A DNA stretch of 64,000 bases, from NCBI GenBank assembly GCA_905235735.1, contig CAJOMU010000001.1, forward strand, positions 1 through 64,000. The letters run 5' to 3'. The first letter of the stretch is position 1; every line of letters begins with the position of its first letter. This DNA comes from an uncultured Synergistales bacterium. Lineage in GTDB: Bacteria; Synergistota; Synergistia; Synergistales; Aminobacteriaceae. Positions 8,537 to 16,539 of the stretch are shown one piece after another. Position numbers and translations under genes: made by a program. The notes below the pieces were generated by a model. That model saw only the letters and a program-made list of their open reading frames with translations. It was not told the origin of the DNA and did no database searches.

Positions 8537-9985
8537 TTGGCAGATTTCAATAACATACAATCGAAGTCAATACTAGTAATCGGGGACATAATGCTTGATG
8601 CCTATTACACGGGCGACATATCGAGAATATCCCCTGAAGCACCAGTACCAGTATTCAAGAGGGAACGAGAGCGAAGCGTTTTAGGAGGAGCGGCGAATGT
8701 AGCGTCAAATCTGATAGCGGCGGAACAGAAAGTATCATTGATGTCCTTAATCGGGAAAGATTCAGACGGAGAATATCTGAAGAAGAAGATTGCGAAGATG
8801 GGCATTAACACAGAACTGATAGAGACGGACGAGAGACGCAGTACGACAGTGAAAACGAGATTTCTAGCCGGACATAATCAGCAGGTAATCAGAATGGACG
8901 TAGAGGATGCAGTTCCTATAGATGAAGAGTTAAGTGCGCGAATGCTGTCAAAGTTACGAGACAGGGTTTCAGACTATGATTTGATTTTGCTTTCGGATTA
9001 CATGAAGGGATTGCTGACCTACGAATTCACGCAGGAAGTGATAAGCATCGGGAATGAAGCGAACATACCGGTGCTAGTAGATGTGAAAGACCGGCATGTA
9101 GAGAAGTACAGCGGAGCATATTTACTCAAGCCAAATCTGAATGAACTTCGGAACTTAACGGGACTAAGCATATCGGAGGACAAGGACAGGGAGATAATCA
9201 ATGCGGCGGAAATTCTGCGTAAGAGATGTAACTGCAAATATGTTTTGGCGACCTGCGGTTCAAAGGGAATGGTATTAACGGGAGAAGATGAACCCGGATA
9301 CTTCAACAAGGCAGTAGCGCGTGAAGTCTTTGATGTAACTGGAGCAGGAGATACGACGATAGCATATTTATCTGCGTGTATGGTGAACGGTTTCAGCATG
9401 AGAGAGAGTGTAGACATAGCGAACTGTGCGGCGGGGATACAGGTATCGAAGGTTGGAACATCATCGGTGTACTGGCGAGAAATCCGGAGTGTGCAAAGTC
9501 GTAAAGCGATGAATGTGGAGCAGAAGATACTGAAGGGAGAGGCATTGAAGAAATTCCGGAAGATACATGAAGAACAGGTAGTAGTATTCACGAATGGATG
9601 CTTTGACATTCTGCATTCAGGCCATGTGAAATATTTACGGAAGGCGGCAAGTCTAGGTGAAGTCCTAGTTGTAGGGTTAAACAGTGATGCATCAGTGAAG
9701 CGTCTGAAAGGACCGACCCGTCCAATCAACAATCAGGAAGACCGAGCGGAGATATTATGTGCATTAGGATTTGTGGATTATGTCGTGATATTCGATGAGG
9801 ATACGCCACTTGAGCTGATAAAGATGATACAGCCTGATGTATTAGTGAAGGGTGGAGATTATACACCTGAGACCGTAGTAGGAGCGGATTTTGTGAAGTC
9901 GAGGGGCGGAGAATTATTCCTGATACCGTTTGTGGAGGGGAAATCGACAACGAATATAATCAGGAAAATAGAAGGGAGCAAATGA
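8537..9985 (+). CDS. hldE: Bifunctional heptose-7-phosphate kinase / heptose-1-phosphate adenylyltransferase
   Basis: This 482-residue two-domain enzyme makes ADP-heptose for LPS. Residues about 1-315 form a ribokinase-type kinase (GDIMLDAYYTGDISRISPEAP, GGAANVASN, and the anion-hole motif DVTGAGDTT). Residues about 340-482 form a nucleotidyltransferase with FTNGCFDILHSGHVKYL (HxGH) and KGGDYTPETVVGAD. The chosen start is TTG at 8537, set by a strong AAGGAGGA 8 nt upstream. The gene lies between the GT9 gene and gmhA, so the ADP-heptose pathway and its user enzymes are co-transcribed. Confidence 0.94.
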   Translation: MADFNNIQSKSILVIGDIMLDAYYTGDISRISPEAPVPVFKRERERSVLGGAANVASNLIAAEQKVSLMSLIGKDSDGEYLKKKIAKMGINTELIETDERRSTTVKTRFLAGHNQQVIRMDVEDAVPIDEELSARMLSKLRDRVSDYDLILLSDYMKGLLTYEFTQEVISIGNEANIPVLVDVKDRHVEKYSGAYLLKPNLNELRNLTGLSISEDKDREIINAAEILRKRCNCKYVLATCGSKGMVLTGEDEPGYFNKAVAREVFDVTGAGDTTIAYLSACMVNGFSMRESVDIANCAAGIQVSKVGTSSVYWREIRSVQSRKAMNVEQKILKGEALKKFRKIHEEQVVVFTNGCFDILHSGHVKYLRKAASLGEVLVVGLNSDASVKRLKGPTRPINNQEDRAEILCALGFVDYVVIFDEDTPLELIKMIQPDVLVKGGDYTPETVVGADFVKSRGGELFLIPFVEGKSTTNIIRKIEGSK

Positions 9986-9986
9986 G

Positions 9987-10562
9987 ATGTATGAACAGAT
10001 AAAGGAAAGAATAAAGGACAGCATAAAAGTAAAACAGGGTTTATTAGAGAACACGGAACTCTTAAAGACAGTGTCATCACTTGCAGATGAAATTGTAGCC
10101 TGTATTCGCAACGGAGGGAAATTAGTGATATGCGGCAATGGAGGTTCAGCGAGTGATGCGTTGCATTTTGCCGGTGAAATAGTGGGACGCTTTCAGAGGG
10201 AACGTTCAGCATGGCCTGCTGTAGTGTTGAATGCGGACGTAGCGACGATGACGGCAATAGCGAATGACTACGGATATGATGAAATATTCTCGCGTCAGGC
10301 GGAGGCACATGTAACGGACAAGGATATATTCATAGGTATCAGCACGAGCGGGAACTCGAAGAATGTACTTTCGGCAGTGAAAGTATCGAAGTCAAAGGGA
10401 GCTAAGACTGCGGCATTACTTGGCAAAGACGGCGGAAAGATAGCACCTGAAGTAGATTATGCGTTGGTTGTGCCGTGCGACGTAACAGCGAGGGTACAGG
10501 AAAGTCATATATGCCTGATACACATACTATGTGAGATTTCGGAGAATATTCTAGCTTCATGA
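9987..10562 (+). CDS. gmhA: Sedoheptulose-7-phosphate isomerase
   Basis: This 191-residue SIS-domain protein converts sedoheptulose 7-phosphate to D-glycero-D-manno-heptose 7-phosphate, the first step to ADP-heptose. The phosphate-binding SIS motif CGNGGSASDALHFAGE lies near residues 50-65, followed by IGISTSGNSKNVLSA and a C-terminal histidine region (QESHICLIHILCE). The length is normal for the family. It begins one base after the hldE stop and overlaps gmhB by 4 bp (ATGA). Confidence 0.94.
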   Translation: MYEQIKERIKDSIKVKQGLLENTELLKTVSSLADEIVACIRNGGKLVICGNGGSASDALHFAGEIVGRFQRERSAWPAVVLNADVATMTAIANDYGYDEIFSRQAEAHVTDKDIFIGISTSGNSKNVLSAVKVSKSKGAKTAALLGKDGGKIAPEVDYALVVPCDVTARVQESHICLIHILCEISENILAS

Positions 10563-11095
10563 ACAGAGCAGTATTTTTAGATCGAGACGGGACAATCAAC
10601 ATTGACAAAGGATATATGTATAAGATAGAAGACGTTGAATTTCTTCCCGGCGCAATAGAAGCACTCAGAATGTTACAGGAAGCGGGTTATCTCTTAATCA
10701 TAATAACGAATCAGTCAGGAATAGCTCGCGGCTACTACACAGAAAAAGATTTTGAGGAGCTCAATGATTACATGAAAGCAGAACTCATGACACAAGGTGT
10801 AAAGATTTCAGGAGTATATTACTGTCCGCATTTGCCTAACGGAGAGGTTGAACGTTACAGAAAGGTTTGCACATGCCGTAAGCCTGCAACGGGATTATTT
10901 GAGCGAGCAGTTCAAGATTTCGATATAGACCTGTCAGCAAGCTATGCAATCGGCGACAAGGAACGCGATTGTTCGATATGTCTTGATACTGAATGCAAGG
11001 GATTTCTGATAGGCAGAGAGAGTGCAAATGATAGGATACGAAGAGTATCAAGTCTTAAAGAGGCGGCAGAGATAATAACGGGGGTGAAAGCATGA
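10559..11095 (+). CDS. gmhB: D-glycero-D-manno-heptose 1,7-bisphosphate 7-phosphatase
   Basis: This 178-residue HAD-superfamily phosphatase removes the 7-phosphate between the two HldE steps. The nucleophile motif FLDRDGTIN is at residues 6-14, the TNQSG motif near 51, and the zinc-loop cysteines in YYCPHLP and VCTCRKP near 90-108. GDKERDC supplies the acidic motif IV. The length is typical. Overlaps with gmhA and with the next GT9 gene complete the block hldE-gmhA-gmhB. Confidence 0.93.
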   Translation: MNRAVFLDRDGTINIDKGYMYKIEDVEFLPGAIEALRMLQEAGYLLIIITNQSGIARGYYTEKDFEELNDYMKAELMTQGVKISGVYYCPHLPNGEVERYRKVCTCRKPATGLFERAVQDFDIDLSASYAIGDKERDCSICLDTECKGFLIGRESANDRIRRVSSLKEAAEIITGVKA

Positions 11096-12144
11096 CGAAA
11101 ATCCGAAACTTTTTAATTCACACTGGAGCGGGAATAGGAGATATGGTGCAGAAGTTACCAATGGCACGTGCAATCAAGGAAGCATATCCTGACTCCAACG
11201 TAGACTTTCTGATGAATGGGACGGCCTCAAGGTGGGAATTAGTGAATAACGTAATAGAATGCCAGCATTACGTGAGGAATTTATACAGATATGACGTGAG
11301 AGATAAATTTCACTGTGCGAAAACATTACTGCGTCTAATATTAAATCGTTACGACTATGGATTTGTGCGTGATGCAGGATTAGCGGTGCATAGTGTAGTC
11401 CCGTCATTATGGGTATTCAGGATAATGCGGTGGTCAATGTGCAAAAACATTGTGGGCTTTCTTAGGGAACATGTTGATGTATATGTAGATGTCCCCGACA
11501 GAGCGCACTATCTTGAGCGGGACAGATTAACGTTAAAAGCGATAGGAATAGAACGAGAGCTGAATGCGAATACACTTGATGTATCACTTACGGATAAGAG
11601 CATATTATCTTCAGTGAGCACAGAACGCAGGATAATAGGTTTATCAGTGGGTACGAATTTATACAGGTGGAGTGAGAACGGCAGGACGATAGCATATGAT
11701 GTGAAGTCATGGGCATATGATAAATGGGTTACGCTTTCGGAAGAACTTGTGAATAATGGCTATGCAGTAATTCTTCTAGGCGGACAAAAGGAAGCAGAAG
11801 AGCTTCAGGAACAAGGGATAAGAATTCCAGAGAGTGAGCACATTATAAATTTCATAGGGAAGGCAACACTGAAGCAGAGCCTGGCGTTACTGAGCATATG
11901 TACTCTTGTAGTAGGTTCAGAAGGAGGAATGATGCATTGTGCGGCGGGAATGGGAAAACGAACACTGACGATAATGGGAGGTTCGGATTATAAGCAATGG
12001 AGGCCAGCGGGAGGGGAGATAGTGAATTTAAATCTTGAATGTTCGCCATGTTTTTCGACCAAACGTGCGGCGGACTGCAAGTATCATAAGTGTCTTGAGG
12101 GGATAAGTGTAGACATGGTACTTGAAAAGATACTGAGTATGTAG
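11092..12144 (+). CDS. GT9-type glycosyltransferase (heptosyltransferase-like)
   Basis: This 350-residue second GT9 family protein has an N-terminal HTGAGIGDMVQKLPMARAIK (acceptor-side signature) and the C-terminal VGSEGGMMHCAAGMGKRT, corresponding to the GxDSGxxHxAAA motif with Glu-Gly-Gly in place of Asp-Ser-Gly. A cysteine group at the end (ECSPCF, DCKYHKC) recalls the tail of the other GT9 protein. It likely transfers heptose or a related sugar to LPS core or O-unit. Translation is coupled to gmhB (ATGA). Confidence 0.8.
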   Translation: MTKIRNFLIHTGAGIGDMVQKLPMARAIKEAYPDSNVDFLMNGTASRWELVNNVIECQHYVRNLYRYDVRDKFHCAKTLLRLILNRYDYGFVRDAGLAVHSVVPSLWVFRIMRWSMCKNIVGFLREHVDVYVDVPDRAHYLERDRLTLKAIGIERELNANTLDVSLTDKSILSSVSTERRIIGLSVGTNLYRWSENGRTIAYDVKSWAYDKWVTLSEELVNNGYAVILLGGQKEAEELQEQGIRIPESEHIINFIGKATLKQSLALLSICTLVVGSEGGMMHCAAGMGKRTLTIMGGSDYKQWRPAGGEIVNLNLECSPCFSTKRAADCKYHKCLEGISVDMVLEKILSM

Positions 12145-12159
12145 CGCGAGTATGTAGTG

Positions 12160-13467
12160 ATGGAAAATTTATTACTGTTGATGATAATGTATTTGATATA
12201 CACGGTGATAGCATTCTGGCTGTTCAACGGAAGTTTTGTGTCTCCGAGTTTTGTATTTTCGTTATCGCTGTCAATGATGCTGTGTTTAGCGTACTATACG
12301 GCAACGACGATGGGAATGTTATTTGCGATAGGTATAAGGACGTTCAACATATTTGCATTTGCTGGAATAGTATTTATAGCGACGGAATTTTGTGTATATC
12401 TTCTAAGGACATCATCATGCAGTCTAAAGCCACTGGAAAGTCATGTGAAATATGAGCCGTTAATAGTGAACCGTCAGATACAGATATGTGCGACAATATT
12501 TTTTGCGATGTCAGCAGTGATAGCGATATATGTGCTTTATGTGAATACAGGCGGAGGGAGCTGGGCAGACAGGATGAGAGCCTATAAGAAGCTCGTATTT
12601 ACTGATCCGTATTCATTGAGGTATATAGTTATCACGGCACAGCTATACAAGATTAATGTTATAGCGATAGATGTATTTGGCTATATTATGGTCTATAATC
12701 TGACGGTATGCAATGTCCCTGTTAAGCAGGTATTAAGCTATATCATAGATACAGTGTTATATGCAGTATTCAGTGCGGTGTACACGGGGGCGAGGCAATC
12801 AGCAATAGAGGTATTATTATTCTTGATGTCAATATATGCGGTATTGAATATGAGGCCAGGAGGGAAGGCGAAGATTTATCGTTTCATATTGAGAGCGGTA
12901 CCATTATTGCTTGTAGTAGCGGCACTATTCACGGTAACGGGAGGTCTTGTAGGACGTTATACGACGAAGTCATCGCTGGAGAATTTAGCGGAATACATTT
13001 GCGGAGGATTATATTTCTTTGACCGCCACATAGATGACCCATCGACAAAATATTTTGGACAGGCGACATTGTCATATGTTTACTCGATACCGCAGAGAAT
13101 GGGGATGAAAATATTTGAGAGTGATGATGACATATTGATAATGGGAGAATTTGACATATACGGGAACACGGTAACGGTATTCGGACGCTGGTACAGGGAT
13201 TTCGGAACAATTGGAGTATTCATAATGACGTGCATAATATCACTGTTATATTCACTTGTTTATCACTACAAGCTGACATATTTGAATAATATAGATTATG
13301 AACATCATTTTGCGCGTATATTCTACTGTCAATTTCTGACTGGGTTAATCTGGGCATGTTACGATGACCGAATAGCCTCACTTTTAACGGTTCAGAGTGT
13401 AGTATTTCTAATTGCAGTGCCAATTGTATTCTGGCTATTAATCAAGAAGAGATTGAGACTAATATAA
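12160..13467 (+). CDS. O-antigen polymerase-like membrane protein (Wzy candidate)
   Basis: This protein of about 435 residues is very hydrophobic, with ten or more predicted membrane segments, starting LLLLMIMYLIYTVIAFWLF. A larger polar loop, which includes GGGSWADRMRAYKK, is typical of Wzy polymerases. Its position directly before the Wzx-like gene and downstream of Wzz supports a polymerase that joins repeat units in the periplasm. Such proteins have low sequence conservation, so the call rests on topology and context. The start could be GTG at 12157 or ATG at 12160, and the ribosome-binding site is weak. Confidence 0.7.
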   Translation: MENLLLLMIMYLIYTVIAFWLFNGSFVSPSFVFSLSLSMMLCLAYYTATTMGMLFAIGIRTFNIFAFAGIVFIATEFCVYLLRTSSCSLKPLESHVKYEPLIVNRQIQICATIFFAMSAVIAIYVLYVNTGGGSWADRMRAYKKLVFTDPYSLRYIVITAQLYKINVIAIDVFGYIMVYNLTVCNVPVKQVLSYIIDTVLYAVFSAVYTGARQSAIEVLLFLMSIYAVLNMRPGGKAKIYRFILRAVPLLLVVAALFTVTGGLVGRYTTKSSLENLAEYICGGLYFFDRHIDDPSTKYFGQATLSYVYSIPQRMGMKIFESDDDILIMGEFDIYGNTVTVFGRWYRDFGTIGVFIMTCIISLLYSLVYHYKLTYLNNIDYEHHFARIFYCQFLTGLIWACYDDRIASLLTVQSVVFLIAVPIVFWLLIKKRLRLI

Positions 13468-13497
13468 AAATCCAATGAAAGAGATGGTATAAATGCA

Positions 13498-14844
13498 ATG
13501 CAGATACAAATAACGAATAGAGATGCAATATGGAGCTACATCGGAACAATCATATCAATGGGAGCAAATTTCATAATGCTTCCGTTCCTGATGTATTTTC
13601 TGAATGCGGACATGCTTGGCCTATGGTATGTATTTGTGAGTATGGGAACGATAACGGCGTTATTTGATTTTGGATTTGCGGTAACATTTGCGAGAAACAT
13701 AACGTACTGTTGGAGTGGAGCATCAGAATTAAAGAGGGAAGGAGTAACATTCTCAGATAACAGCGAGCCTAATTACGCATTGATGAAGGATGTATTAACG
13801 ACCTCACGTTTCATTTACGCGGCAATATCTATCGTAGCGTTTATAATTCTGGTAACGGCGGGCAGTCTTTACGTTCATTACATTACAAGAAACACGGAAG
13901 GATATGTGCCGGTAATCGCATGGATTATTTACGCTGTTGCTGTCTTCCTGAACCTGTACTACGGGTACTATGCCTCATTTCTTAGAGGAGTAGGCGCAAT
14001 AACGCAGGCGAACAAGAATACATTGTATGCACGAGGAGCACACATAATCCTGATGATAATATTGCTGTTCATGGGAACGGGAATAATCGGAGCATCAGCG
14101 GCATACTTGGCTTATGGAATAGTCTTCAGGTTACTGGGCAAGTATCATTTCTATAAATATCAGGACATAGGCAGGCACTTATCGTTAATAACATCACGAA
14201 CATCATTTGCGAGGCTTAAAGAAGTATTCATAACGGTATGGCATAATGCGTGGAGGGACGGCATAATCTCAATATGCGATTACTTATGTTCGCAGGCTTC
14301 AGTGATAATATGTTCGGTCTACATGCCATTATCGCAGACGGGGATATATTCAATCGGAGTGCAGATAGCGACGGCGATAAATCAAATCTCGAAGACGTTA
14401 TACACAGCGAAACAGCCAGAGATACAGAACGCATATATAATGTCCGACATGGGGAAGATACGGAGCATAATGAAATATGTAGTAACGACATTCGTAGTCT
14501 TATTCATATTGGGAGTAATAGGATTTATTCTCGTTGGAATGCCGTTACTGAAGCTCATAAAGCCCGATGCAGTAGTATCAATCCCTGTATTTCTGGGAAT
14601 ATCTGCATATAACATAATGTTAGGTTTCAGAGATTGTCATGCATCATATTTTTCATGCACAAATCGCATTCTTTATCTCAGGAGTTATATCATCTCAGCA
14701 ATAAGCAGTGTGCTTCTCTCATTCATAACGATGGGAGTATTTAATCTTGGAGTATGGGGACTAATAGGCTCGCAGATAATCAGCCAGTTAAGTTATAACG
14801 TATGGTACTGGCCGATGAAAGCACTGCGAGAAATGTATGAATAA
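13498..14844 (+). CDS. Lipid-linked oligosaccharide flippase (Wzx-like, MOP superfamily)
   Basis: This 448-residue polytopic protein has about 12-14 hydrophobic segments. The N-terminus NRDAIWSYIGTIISMGANFI and the segment DMLGLWYVFVSMGTITALFDFGF are typical of polysaccharide flippases, which move undecaprenyl-linked units to the periplasm. It is the last gene of the long plus-strand operon and is followed by a perfect 13-bp hairpin. The start ATG at 13498 is preceded by GAAAGAGATGG-like purine-rich sequence. Confidence 0.83.
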   Translation: MQIQITNRDAIWSYIGTIISMGANFIMLPFLMYFLNADMLGLWYVFVSMGTITALFDFGFAVTFARNITYCWSGASELKREGVTFSDNSEPNYALMKDVLTTSRFIYAAISIVAFIILVTAGSLYVHYITRNTEGYVPVIAWIIYAVAVFLNLYYGYYASFLRGVGAITQANKNTLYARGAHIILMIILLFMGTGIIGASAAYLAYGIVFRLLGKYHFYKYQDIGRHLSLITSRTSFARLKEVFITVWHNAWRDGIISICDYLCSQASVIICSVYMPLSQTGIYSIGVQIATAINQISKTLYTAKQPEIQNAYIMSDMGKIRSIMKYVVTTFVVLFILGVIGFILVGMPLLKLIKPDAVVSIPVFLGISAYNIMLGFRDCHASYFSCTNRILYLRSYIISAISSVLLSFITMGVFNLGVWGLIGSQIISQLSYNVWYWPMKALREMYE

Positions 14845-14854
14845 ACTGAACAAC

Positions 14855-15949
14855 TTAAATGAGTACAGAGATGTGATTAATTCCGTCTCTGTACTCATAT
14901 TTTATGTCCTGAGAAACCTGCCTTAGAACCGTAACGCCCAAGTGAACATTATCACTTTCTGTGTCATTTTCGGAGAATGGATCGAACTTCGAACCTTTAC
15001 CAGAAATATCAATGAATGTTTTTGAGTCGGCCTCTGAATATGAAATCTCAAGGTCAAGGGAGATACTCTCAGCATGAACGCATGAACCGAAGAGCATTTC
15101 GTAGACCAGTTCCTCACAGCACAATTGAAGTCTGTATGCTAAGGCTGTTCTGAGTCCGTGTTTCTCTGAGAACAACCTGATACCGCTTTGAAGAGTGAGG
15201 AGGTCGAAGTCGCAAGTATCGATATGGAAGCTGAAGGATTTCAAGCGTCTAATGAAATCTTTTGTCCTGTCGCGTTTAGGAGTGTCAAGAATTTCTGACG
15301 GTCTGCCTTCTTCATAAATTTCCCCGTTGGACATGAAGATAGCTCTGTCAGCAGTTTCACGAATAAAATCGATGTCATTCGTAACATAGAGGAGAGCAAT
15401 ATCCTGTTTTGCGACCAAACGAAGCATGGCGATGATTTCAGCGGACATAGCAGGGTCTAAATCGGATGTGAGGTCATCAATCAATAATGCTTTTGGGTTC
15501 ATCATGAGACTTCTGCATATTGAAACTCTGTGTTGTTGACCTGCGGATAATTTTTCGGTTTTCACTTTAGCTTTTGTAGTTAGACCTGCTTTAGCGAGGA
15601 GGTCAGCTGCTTTTCGGGAGGCATTTCGTCTGCCAATGCCAGTGAGTTTAAGGGGAGCGAGGCAGAGGTTATCGATGACATTCAAGTGAGAGAAGAGGTT
15701 TGAAGAAGAATGAATCATGCCAATCTTGCGTCTGATGCGATCAACGTCAGCATTATGTGAAGTAATTTCGTCTCCGTCAATGAAGATATTTCCAGAGTCT
15801 GGAATATCAAGCATCTCAATTGAACGCAGGAGAGAAGTTTTACCTGCACCTGAGCTGCCCATGAGAGCGATTTTTTCACCTGCAGATACATTAAGGTTTA
15901 TATCTTTGAGAACATAATTAGACAAGTGTTTAATCTCAATCAAATTCAT
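14855..15949 (-). CDS. ABC-type ATPase fused to a GHKL (RsbW-like) domain
   Basis: This protein has about 364 residues. Residues 1-240 form an ABC ATPase with Walker A GSSGAGKTS, signature LSAGQQHRV (Ala for the usual Gly) and Walker B ALLIDDLTSDLD, where Asp stands in place of the usual catalytic Glu. The last 125 residues resemble an anti-sigma-factor-type GHKL ATPase, with an N-box-like LQLCCEELVYEML and a G-box-like ISGKGSKFDPF. No permease lies beside it. I prefer the ATG at 15949, with GGAAA 8 nt upstream, over a longer reading from 16096, because the extra 49 residues run into the divergent antitoxin gene. Function is unknown. Regulation of a transporter or a switch protein is possible. 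Confidence 0.72.
   Translation of the reverse strand: MNLIEIKHLSNYVLKDINLNVSAGEKIALMGSSGAGKTSLLRSIEMLDIPDSGNIFIDGDEITSHNADVDRIRRKIGMIHSSSNLFSHLNVIDNLCLAPLKLTGIGRRNASRKAADLLAKAGLTTKAKVKTEKLSAGQQHRVSICRSLMMNPKALLIDDLTSDLDPAMSAEIIAMLRLVAKQDIALLYVTNDIDFIRETADRAIFMSNGEIYEEGRPSEILDTPKRDRTKDFIRRLKSFSFHIDTCDFDLLTLQSGIRLFSEKHGLRTALAYRLQLCCEELVYEMLFGSCVHAESISLDLEISYSEADSKTFIDISGKGSKFDPFSENDTESDNVHLGVTVLRQVSQDIKYEYRDGINHISVLI
14859..14905 (+). terminator. Perfect 13-bp hairpin ending the glycan operon
   Basis: ATGAGTACAGAGA (14859-14871) pairs perfectly with TCTCTGTACTCAT (14886-14898) across a 14-nt loop and is followed by ATTTTAT. It lies 15 bp after the flippase stop and inside the last codons of the convergent ABC-GHKL gene, so it can serve both strands. 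Confidence 0.75.
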
Positions 15950-16038
15950 GTTTATGTTTCCTATCCTGATAATATTTTTTGTAATTTTAACATGTAATTG
16001 TGATTTGCTTACGATAGAATGAATGCGAGGTGATGAAC

Positions 16039-16158
16039 ATGAAGGCATTAGATTATGATGAAGACGACAACAACAGACCGTTAAGCCCAGAGACATTGAG
16101 AGCGATAGAGGAAACGAAGAAGATAGTAGCGATGTGGGAAAAGCTGATGGAGGAATAA
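16039..16158 (+). CDS. Miniature antitoxin (39 residues) of a YafQ-type pair
   Basis: This very short acidic protein begins MKALDYDEDDNNRPLSPETL and ends in an amphipathic helix rich in Glu and Lys (ETKKIVAMWEKLMEE). The start ATG at 16039 has GAGG 8 nt upstream; an in-frame ATG at 16033 is too close to it. The gene ends 2 bp before the toxin start. Typical DinJ/RelB antitoxins have 80-90 residues and an N-terminal ribbon-helix-helix DNA-binding domain. This protein has only the part that would wrap the toxin. Antitoxin function is inferred from position. Confidence 0.6.
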   Translation: MKALDYDEDDNNRPLSPETLRAIEETKKIVAMWEKLMEE

Positions 16159-16160
16159 TT

Positions 16161-16496
16161 TTGACAGCTCAAAAGAGAACATCAGCGAGTAAACGCACAA
16201 GGCATGTCAGAGATGTAAAGCAGACGGATAATTTTCTTAAAGATTGGGAACGTCTTGAACATTCCGGCAAACACGATATGAACCGCATAAAAGAAGCTAT
16301 GTTACTGCTTATTGCTAATGATGCTCCTATGCCGCCTGAGTGGAAAGACCATGCACTTGACGGCAATCTTCAAGGCTACAGAGAATGCCATGTTAAAGGC
16401 GATTTGCTCCTGCTCTACCATATCGAGGAGAAAAGCAAAGCAGACTTACTTGTATTCATGAGAGCCTGCACACATTCAGAATTATTTGCAATGTGA
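16161..16496 (+). CDS. YafQ/RelE-family mRNA interferase toxin
   Basis: This 111-residue toxin would cut mRNA on the ribosome. Residues about 60-111 hold the YafQ signature: EWKDHALDGNLQGYRECHVKGD, then LLLLYHI and RACTHSELF, including the conserved His residues used in catalysis. I chose the TTG at 16161 because GGAGGA lies 6 nt upstream within the end of the antitoxin gene. A GTG at 16134 inside the antitoxin would give an odd N-terminus. Co-transcription with the 39-residue upstream gene is clear from the 2-bp gap. Confidence 0.82.
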   Translation: MTAQKRTSASKRTRHVRDVKQTDNFLKDWERLEHSGKHDMNRIKEAMLLLIANDAPMPPEWKDHALDGNLQGYRECHVKGDLLLLYHIEEKSKADLLVFMRACTHSELFAM

Positions 16497-16499
16497 GAG

Positions 16500-16533
16500 A
16501 AAAAATTCCCCCTGCCATTTTCGACAAGGGGTT
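16500..16533 (-). terminator. Terminator of gltX
   Basis: On the minus strand CCCCTTG pairs with CAGGGGG across a short loop and is followed by AATTTTTT. It lies just after the gltX stop. The same stem and T-run recur after rlmB at 26791-26822. Confidence 0.75.
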
Positions 16534-16539
16534 ATAATT

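Noticed and set aside
15950-16096. A longer N-terminus for the ABC-GHKL protein
   Set aside because: The extra residues are Cys/His-rich without family similarity and overlap the divergent antitoxin gene. ATG 15949 has a proper ribosome site right before the ABC domain.
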